Shown here in pieces: positions 56,162-61,922 of a stretch of 61,922 nt of DNA. The translations under genes were made by a program, and so were the position numbers. Numbering within the stretch: position 1 is the first letter of the stretch; the number at the start of each line of letters is the position of its first letter. The notes under the pieces are model-generated. The model saw only the letters and a program-made list of their open reading frames with translations, was not told the origin of the DNA and ran no database searches. The stretch spans positions 1 to 61,922 of the forward strand of contig NZ_VKHR01000024.1 in NCBI RefSeq assembly GCF_009663145.1, in the 5' to 3' direction. Source of the stretch: Shewanella sp. TC10. GTDB taxonomy: Bacteria; Pseudomonadota; Gammaproteobacteria; Enterobacterales; Shewanellaceae.

Positions 56162-57145
56162 CTAGTCCCAGCGAAAACGCCAACACGTAATCAATAATAA
56201 TGTGACAGTCATTGCCGCCAAAGCTAACAAATCTGGCATGATCTCACCGATAGCTGCACCATCCAGTAATATCGCACGATTAGCACGGTTCATTTGAGTC
56301 AGAGGTAAAAACTCAGCCAATTGTTTCACCCATGGTAATGCACCTTCTAGGCTGAACCACACACCAGAAAGAAACATCATTGGCCACGATAGTAAGTTCA
56401 GAATCCCATTACTGTACTCTTCAGATCGAGTGCGACTAGCCACCAGCAAACCAATACTAATCATTGCCATACCACCGAGCGCAGTCGACAGTAACAATAA
56501 CCAAATTGAGCCTTCTATTTCGATTGAAAATAGTAAACAAATCAATATGAATACTACTGCTGAGCTAACCAGTAACGAACATAAGCGGCTAATCAATTGC
56601 GCGCCTATAAACTGCCACGGCTTTACAGGGGTAACATGTAATCGCCTAAGCACACCGGTACGACGATAACGCACCACGCCATAACCAATACCAAATAAAG
56701 CCGAAAACATCATATTCATGCCTATGACTCCCGGCATAATCCACTCAACATACCGCAATGGCTCACCTGTAATATCTTGAGATTGCCAGTTTTGACTATC
56801 AGCTAAGAGCAATTGCTCAGCAAAATAACTGCTACGTGATTCTGGATTAATTAAATAGTGGTCTTGCTCTATGAGTAAATCTAGTTGATGGCGAGAAATT
56901 TTTAATTGAGCTAATTGAGGATCTTGGTACTCGATAAAATCAATATGATCGAGTTCAAGTAACGAAGCTGGTACTTCACTTCCTTGCATGTAACCTATTC
57001 GGAACATAGGGCTTTGATGCTGAGTAAACACCATTGCAATTGCCATAATAAGTATAATTGGAAAAATCGTCGACCAACCCAATGCTGAGCGGTCACGAAT
57101 AAATTCTAAGTTACGGGCACAAATTAATGCCCAAAGGCTTCTCAT
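56162..57145 (-). CDS. ABC-2 type transporter permease
   Basis: 327 residues with six predicted membrane helices in the ABC-2 arrangement: an N-terminal helix (WSTIFPIILIMAIAMVF), a large external loop of about 120 residues, then five helices with VMPGVIGMNMMFSALFGIGYG and the family motif LLSWPMMFLSGVWFSLE. It forms a dimer with the adjacent ATPase and exports drugs, lipids or other compounds. Its start overlaps the ATPase stop by 4 bases, so the pair is one operon. It is flanked on both sides by the cytochrome-regulator modules, with no sequence sign of a functional link. Confidence 0.87.
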   Translation of the reverse strand: MRSLWALICARNLEFIRDRSALGWSTIFPIILIMAIAMVFTQHQSPMFRIGYMQGSEVPASLLELDHIDFIEYQDPQLAQLKISRHQLDLLIEQDHYLINPESRSSYFAEQLLLADSQNWQSQDITGEPLRYVEWIMPGVIGMNMMFSALFGIGYGVVRYRRTGVLRRLHVTPVKPWQFIGAQLISRLCSLLVSSAVVFILICLLFSIEIEGSIWLLLLSTALGGMAMISIGLLVASRTRSEEYSNGILNLLSWPMMFLSGVWFSLEGALPWVKQLAEFLPLTQMNRANRAILLDGAAIGEIMPDLLALAAMTVTLLLITCWRFRWD

Positions 57146-58020
57146 GAGATCAAACTACTCCCAGTCAGCTTTAAAAATAAATCATCTAAGTTAGGGCTTC
57201 GTACTTGAAGGTTCGAAAACTGACTTGTAGATAGCGCACTCAGTAATTTACAGCTATCATCGGTCTCAATCTGATAGCGTTCTCCATCCTGTACGTATGA
57301 AAAATCTGCTAAAACAGTTTCATCAATTGCTGAAACACCATCTAAACAAACCAGTTGCTTTGAAAACTGTTGCTGCAGCATCGCTTTAGGTGACTCAACT
57401 GCGACTAATTTTCCCTTATTCATGATTGCGACTTGATCACACAACCGCTCGGCTTCTTCCATATAGTGGCTAGTCAACAACATGGTTTTACCTCGTTGCT
57501 TTAATCGTTCAAGCAGTTGCCAAAAAGCCAAACGGCAAGCAGGATCTAAACCGGTGGTTGGCTCATCAAGGAAAATGAGACAAGGGTCATTCACCAAGCT
57601 TAATGCAAGAAGCAAGCGCTGACGCTGTCCGCCGGACAAGTGCACGTGATAGCGTTCAGCCACCTCTTGTAATTGACAAAGTTCAATGAGTTCATCAATG
57701 GAAACACTTTGCTTGTAAAAGCTTGCAAACAATCGCAGACAATCCTTTACACGCAAATAATCAGGTAGTGCTGTAGATTGGAAAAGAATTCCCAATTGCT
57801 GATGATAATCGCTGTCAATTTCACGTCCTTCAAACAAGATTTTACCCGCTGTAGGGGCCCTCACCCCTTCTAGGGCTTCCATAGTCGTCGTTTTGCCAGC
57901 ACCATTAGGGCCCAATAATCCTAAACACTGCCCCTTCTCAACTTTTAAGTCGACACCTTTAACCGCCTTGGTGGAACCATAATGGCAAACTAAGCCTTGC
58001 GCTTCTAATAGTGGGGACAC
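57142..58020 (-). CDS. ABC transporter ATP-binding protein (DrrA/NodI type)
   Basis: 292 residues from the GTG at 58020, which has AAGGAG about 6 bases upstream; a longer frame from 58074 has no such signal. Walker A GPNGAGKTT at 37-45, Q-loop (LFQSTALPD), signature LSGGQRQR, Walker B with LIFLDEPT, the H-loop His (LTSHYMEEAE) and a C-terminal extension typical of DrrA-like exporters. First gene of the exporter pair. It is divergent from tetraheme gene 3 across 345 bases. Confidence 0.9.
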   Translation of the reverse strand: MSPLLEAQGLVCHYGSTKAVKGVDLKVEKGQCLGLLGPNGAGKTTTMEALEGVRAPTAGKILFEGREIDSDYHQQLGILFQSTALPDYLRVKDCLRLFASFYKQSVSIDELIELCQLQEVAERYHVHLSGGQRQRLLLALSLVNDPCLIFLDEPTTGLDPACRLAFWQLLERLKQRGKTMLLTSHYMEEAERLCDQVAIMNKGKLVAVESPKAMLQQQFSKQLVCLDGVSAIDETVLADFSYVQDGERYQIETDDSCKLLSALSTSQFSNLQVRSPNLDDLFLKLTGSSLIS

Positions 58021-58365
58021 GGCAGTCTCCTTTACAAAATTTTTCCTATATTTTGCATGGGTTAACAAAGTCAAACAGTGTGATAATTACTAGTAACTTA
58101 GGCGATTTTATAGAACTGTTATTGGCTTCAAACTTTGATGACTAATGTCTGCTGGGTCATATTTGTGGTCGCAACGCATTCCCATAACACAAACTCCACC
58201 ACGCTTTGCATGCTGTTAAGCCCAAATGTGATACCAAGCTCATTGCTGTTACCCAGTATAAATCCCTACCGATTGACACAGGGAATTACCGTCCCGAGTA
58301 ACTTAAAGTTTTATCGTCTCCGCGACTCAATAAGCGGGCATAAAATAACAAGAAAAGGAAAGATG
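58021..58365. other. Divergent region between the ABC operon and tetraheme gene 3
   Basis: 345 bases. A consensus -35 (TTGACA, 58273-58278) lies before tetraheme gene 3, but no good -10 follows at the usual distance. The open frame from 58135 is a 5' extension without a signal peptide. Confidence 0.45.
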
Positions 58366-60303
58366 ATGAAGTTTAAAAAAACACTTTTATGTTTCTCTAT
58401 GGTGGCGCTTCTATCAGCATGTGGGAGTGACAGTGATCCCGTCCCTCCAACAGACCCAGAAGAACCTGTCGTTCCAAAACCAGACTATATTGATGTCAAT
58501 GTGACACCTGAGCTAGAAAGGTTCGGTATCGTAAAAATACAACTTGGTAAACAACAAGATAATATTACTGAGTGGGTGGTTGCTAACGGAGCGGATGAGA
58601 ATGACTATTCTTACAACATTAAAGCTGCTCAGGATGCAGGTATTGTCAACGAACCATGGCCAGAAGACCATGTCGTAGAGGTTGATTTAGAGAAACTACA
58701 CAACACACTAATCACTAACCCTGATGGACTTGGTGAAGGCAGTTACCGCAACGATATTTTTGTCGCTGAGCGTTACTCAGTATTTGATATTCTACGCTAC
58801 CTGGCTATTACCCTTGAAGATTTAACTCTTACCGTAACAGAGGACTACCAAACCTCTGGTCTTGGTACTCCAACGTTTACGATTTCATGGGATGAAGACG
58901 GCGACGGTAACCTCGACGAAGTTGACAACCCAAATTGGCACTTCCGCTTATTTGCACAAGGTGACGAATTCACACGTGCAGTAAGTAATACTCAGGGGTT
59001 CCATGCAGGCGGAGAGCTAAACTATTTAAGAATGGATGAAGTACTAGCTCAGCCTAATATGACATATAACTTTCAACCATTTAGCGAATACATGACTGCT
59101 CGTAGACACTGGGTTCAAAAGCGTCAGGTAGAGCGTCAGAAAGAACGCGGTATGGTATTACAACAATTTGAAGCCAACCCGCCAATTGGCGACGATGTTA
59201 AGCTGTACGATATTCCAGTAAAACCATTGAACCACCGTCCAGACATTTTCCAGCCGGGTGTTATCACAGGCATGGATATCTATGTAGCGGCAGGTAAAGC
59301 TGCTCAAGAAAGAGGTTTAGGCGATTTTTCATATACTTTCTGGAACGTACTTCAATCTGGTGCAGATGTTGGTCACTACGCATTAACTCAATTCCTAGGC
59401 ATTCGAAACAAAGGCTTACAAGGTTGGTTAACCTACTACATCGAAGGTGAAAACTACAAAGATGCGCCAAATACCAACCGTGATGTATTTAAGTACCCAG
59501 ATTGTAACTGGAATGCACAAGGCGAAAATGTTGCAGCTGACAGCCCAGATAAAATCTCTAAAGAGATTTGCCGCGCCGAATGGGCGGGTACATTTGGTGG
59601 CACCTTAATCCACTTAATGTCTGACGTATATGTTCACAACTATCTACCAGAAAACACTGTTACTCGATACGGAAACCAGTATGCAAGCTGGAACCCAGAT
59701 GTCATTAGTCGCCCGTATGACAGTGATTACCAGGTTGATGATTTATTGGTGCACGACTTTAGTGAAGCTAAAGACGGTAGTGACGTAAAAACCATACGTA
59801 TCCACAAATTACCCACTGAAAATAGCAAAAACAATGCTAAAATCCTAACGGAAACCCACTTTGGTTGGGGTATTGCAGACTGTACACTTTGTCACAACGA
59901 AGAAAAGGACCCTAAGGGTCATGGCGGTGCAAACTGGCCCACGGCATACACAGACGGCTTCGACAATACTCAACCGGCATTTTGTGCTAGCTGTCACGGT
60001 GCTAACGGTGGCAAAGCAGGCCACGGCGAGCTTGATACCTGTTTCTGGTGTCATGACCGTGACCTAGCTAACAAAAAGCATGGTGAGGCCTCAACGCTTG
60101 TCCAAGTTACTGGCGATGACATTAGAGCCAACGATGAAGATCGCTATGGTAATGTAGCACCATACCCAGGGTACCCAAGTGATAGTTTAGGTAACTACAA
60201 GCCTTATACGAGCGTGACGACTTCAGGCACAAACCACTACCGTATCGGTAAGGTTTTCCCAGATCCATACTCATGTTTAAGCTGTCACCCTAATGAGGAC
60301 TAA
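58366..60303 (+). CDS. Tetraheme lipoprotein cytochrome, paralog 3 (most divergent)
   Basis: About 645 residues from the ATG at 58366 (AAGGAA 6 bases upstream; another ATG at 58363). Lipobox LSAC. It shares the architecture of paralogs 1 and 2: VFDILRYLA, an EF-hand-like loop DEDGDGNLDEVD followed by NPNWHFRLF, FSEYMTARRHWVQ, LQSGADVGHY, LQGWLTY, and a C-terminal tetraheme domain starting HFGWGIADC with CTLCH, CASCH, CFWCH and CLSCH. It lacks the N-terminal RWYxC pair and has a longer, more basic insertion before the haem domain. The next gene on the same strand encodes the third LuxR-type regulator. Confidence 0.83.
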   Translation: MKFKKTLLCFSMVALLSACGSDSDPVPPTDPEEPVVPKPDYIDVNVTPELERFGIVKIQLGKQQDNITEWVVANGADENDYSYNIKAAQDAGIVNEPWPEDHVVEVDLEKLHNTLITNPDGLGEGSYRNDIFVAERYSVFDILRYLAITLEDLTLTVTEDYQTSGLGTPTFTISWDEDGDGNLDEVDNPNWHFRLFAQGDEFTRAVSNTQGFHAGGELNYLRMDEVLAQPNMTYNFQPFSEYMTARRHWVQKRQVERQKERGMVLQQFEANPPIGDDVKLYDIPVKPLNHRPDIFQPGVITGMDIYVAAGKAAQERGLGDFSYTFWNVLQSGADVGHYALTQFLGIRNKGLQGWLTYYIEGENYKDAPNTNRDVFKYPDCNWNAQGENVAADSPDKISKEICRAEWAGTFGGTLIHLMSDVYVHNYLPENTVTRYGNQYASWNPDVISRPYDSDYQVDDLLVHDFSEAKDGSDVKTIRIHKLPTENSKNNAKILTETHFGWGIADCTLCHNEEKDPKGHGGANWPTAYTDGFDNTQPAFCASCHGANGGKAGHGELDTCFWCHDRDLANKKHGEASTLVQVTGDDIRANDEDRYGNVAPYPGYPSDSLGNYKPYTSVTTSGTNHYRIGKVFPDPYSCLSCHPNED

Positions 60304-60353
60304 GCATGCTCTAAGGGGAAACGCCGCTTCCCTCTAACAAAGATAAAATAAGC

Positions 60354-60384
60354 AAATAGGGTGAAGAATATCTTCACCCTATTT
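60354..60384 (+). terminator. Perfect hairpin between tetraheme gene 3 and regulator 3
   Basis: 14-bp perfect stem AAATAGGGTGAAGA/TCTTCACCCTATTT with a 3-base loop. There is no strong T-tract after it, so it may be partial termination, giving less regulator than cytochrome transcript, or an mRNA-processing structure. Confidence 0.6.
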
Positions 60385-60439
60385 AAGAATATATTACTAA
60401 AGATAGCTACTAACGTAGTTCAACTTAAGGGCGCACAAC

Positions 60440-61189
60440 TTGGAAAGCTTAAAATTTAACCCCAGCGATGCCTCTACAATAAAAGCCATGATTAACCAAT
60501 ATGGCTTTGACAGCATGTGCTACGTCATCCGTCCTCATGATTTAAATAACCCTTTATCCATGATAAAGAAGCTATCTAAGCCATTTAATCAATATGTTAA
60601 AAATGAAAAATACGCTCTGTGCTTAGATGAGCGCAGTAAATTAATCCGCCAACACTATTATTCATTTCTTGCCACCAAATCTATTGATGAAATGATAAAA
60701 CTCAGTCCCTACTCAAGCTTTTGGACTGGGCATTCAAACGTAGAGTCAATGCAAAAAATTGTTGCTCAATTTAAAAACGCCAATAATTTTAACTGCTCGC
60801 TGCATGTCCGATTGCCACTGGATGAAGTGCCAGAGTGGAGCGGCACGTTTATTTTGTTTTCAGACCAGGAGGCACAATCAACGCTAGCCTCAATGAAAGA
60901 CAATTACAAGCAGCTTGAAACGCAGCTAATGTTACTTAATTACCAGCTGCTCAACCAGTATTACTACCAACTAACACCGCTAATAAACTATGCCTGTATT
61001 TCTGAGAAATCGAGTGAGATCTTGTCACTACTGTCTGAAGATGTATGTATAGACGACATATCAAATACCTTACACATTAGTGCACGAGGCGTTGGCTATC
61101 ATATTGATAGGTTAAAAGACTTATTCGAAGTAAAAACTCGGGCGGCATTAATTAAGCAGGGAATTAAGTACGGCATAGTAAAACCATAG
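60440..61189 (+). CDS. LuxR-type HTH regulator 3, linked to tetraheme lipoprotein 3
   Basis: 249 residues, starting at TTG with AAGGG about 9 bases upstream; no nearby ATG is better placed. The C-terminus (ISARGVGYHIDRLKDLFEV) carries the same divergent LuxR recognition helix as regulators 1 and 2. The N-terminal part (INQYGFDSMCYVIRPHD, FWTGHSN) has the general layout of a small ligand-binding domain but no named family. It lies 137 bases after tetraheme gene 3 on the same strand with a hairpin between them. Confidence 0.82.
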   Translation: MESLKFNPSDASTIKAMINQYGFDSMCYVIRPHDLNNPLSMIKKLSKPFNQYVKNEKYALCLDERSKLIRQHYYSFLATKSIDEMIKLSPYSSFWTGHSNVESMQKIVAQFKNANNFNCSLHVRLPLDEVPEWSGTFILFSDQEAQSTLASMKDNYKQLETQLMLLNYQLLNQYYYQLTPLINYACISEKSSEILSLLSEDVCIDDISNTLHISARGVGYHIDRLKDLFEVKTRAALIKQGIKYGIVKP

Positions 61190-61398
61190 CAAACCCATAG
61201 CAAACCCACCTTTGCTAACATGCTTATTCTGCCAGCTAAAATCAACGGGGACACTGTGAAAAGCACTAGAAAATGATAGCGATTAAGGGTTCTGCTAGTG
61301 GGGTCTAACTTTCATTATGAATGACTGTAGCCATTATCAATGAATGGTAAAATTATGCTTACAACACCATAATAACCTCACATTAGGGACACTTATTT

Positions 61399-61922
61399 AT
61401 GCGACCGCATGCATCATTTATTCGCTGGCTGTCATTGCTATGGCTAGCAACGTGTTTTTCACTTGCCGCAGCTCAGCCTGCTCGTATAGTGTCACTGGCG
61501 CCAAGTTGGAGCCACACGACCTCCGCCATCGGTGCAGAAGATCTACTCGTCGGCGTTACCCGTTACGCACGTTTTCCGGATTCCATTCCTGCAGCAGTTG
61601 AACGCGGTGAATTAACCGTTGTTGGCGGTTTTACTGACTTTGATATCGACAAGATTAAGTCATTAAACCCAAGCGTAGTGCTAACAGCAACCGGCTTACA
61701 ACTTGGCGTTAAAAAACAGCTTGAAGAGCAAGGGCTAACCGTTATTCACATGCAAGAAAGCAGCCTTACTGAGGTCTACCAACAAATACACGCCCTCGGT
61801 AACGCAGTAGGCAAACAGCAAGGCGCAACCGACTTAGTCGCACAAATAAAAACTGAACTACAACAGGTCGTCGATAAGTATGCACACTTGCCAAAAGTCA
61901 GTGTTTACTACGAGATAAACTA
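61399..61922 (+). CDS. BtuF/FepB-type metal-chelate ABC substrate-binding protein (partial)
   Basis: 174 residues are visible and the frame runs off the window end. It begins MRPHASFIRWLSLLWLATCF, a Sec signal ending near SLAAA, then ARIVSLAPSWSHTTSAIGAEDLLVGVTRYA, the start of the helical-backbone metal receptor family that binds vitamin B12, haem or ferric siderophores in the periplasm. TVVGGFTDFDIDKIKSLNP is the second family block. AGGGA precedes the ATG by about 10 bases. The ABC permease and ATPase partners would lie beyond the window. Ligand not determinable. Confidence 0.85.
   Translation, partial: MRPHASFIRWLSLLWLATCFSLAAAQPARIVSLAPSWSHTTSAIGAEDLLVGVTRYARFPDSIPAAVERGELTVVGGFTDFDIDKIKSLNPSVVLTATGLQLGVKKQLEEQGLTVIHMQESSLTEVYQQIHALGNAVGKQQGATDLVAQIKTELQQVVDKYAHLPKVSVYYEIN

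Noticed and set aside
61190..61398. Possible cobalamin riboswitch before the BtuF/FepB-like gene
   Set aside because: None of the conserved B12-box segments is visible in these 209 bases.
61344..61601. 85-codon frame on the plus strand at the right end
   Set aside because: It is out of frame with the BtuF/FepB-like gene starting at 61399, which has a signal peptide and family motifs.

Overview
The window reads as a chromosome segment from a marine, fairly low-GC Shewanella-like gammaproteobacterium. Signs of this are a DmsE/DmsF (MtrA/MtrB-type) decaheme porin-cytochrome pair, cytochrome bd genes with a cydX, a DUF2947-type protein, PseB/PseC genes, several methyl-accepting chemotaxis proteins and dispersed palindromic non-coding repeats. 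The genus is inferred from gene content only. No rRNA, tRNA or CRISPR array was seen.

Layout. 0-1.5 kb: pseudaminic acid genes pseC (cut at the window edge) and pseB. 2.3-6.8 kb: KdgM-like porin, exported methyltransferase, and a thiol-redox pair (scsD, scsB). 7.2-13.4 kb: three exported lipoprotein enzymes, namely an Ntn-type acylase and two tandem endonuclease/exonuclease/phosphatase-fold paralogs, each ending in a near-identical terminator. 13.6-22.3 kb: HxlR regulator, GST, U32 protein, PAS chemoreceptor, DUF2947 protein, chalcone-isomerase-like protein, an orphan exported protein between duplicated terminator blocks, and an outer-membrane beta-barrel. 22.5-27.6 kb: a TetR-controlled RND efflux operon with two visible operator palindromes. 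27.7-33.5 kb: Cache chemoreceptor, DM13 protein, and cydA-cydB-cydX. 33.5-34.9 kb: a long intergenic stretch with a possible 23-residue gene. 34.9-41.7 kb: alpha/beta hydrolase, 1 kb of palindromic repeats, and a lipoprotein plus Tat-exported N,N-dimethylformamidase-like enzyme under a divergent LysR regulator. 41.9-42.7 kb: an IS30 remnant fused in frame to the last 40 codons of purL.

43.7-61.2 kb is the most unusual part. It holds a decaheme DmsE-like cytochrome and DmsF-like outer-membrane barrel with no DMSO reductase, a two-component system, and three paralogous lipoproteins. Each lipoprotein has a long N-terminal region of no family I recognise, an EF-hand-like acidic loop, and a C-terminal tetraheme domain. 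Each also has a neighbouring gene for a LuxR-type HTH regulator of one shared, divergent family. An ABC exporter pair sits in the middle. I read this as a possible extracellular electron-transfer locus in which a DmsEF-type conduit could be served by several alternative surface tetraheme lipoproteins, each with its own regulator; this function is inference. The window ends inside a BtuF/FepB-like metal-chelate binding protein gene.
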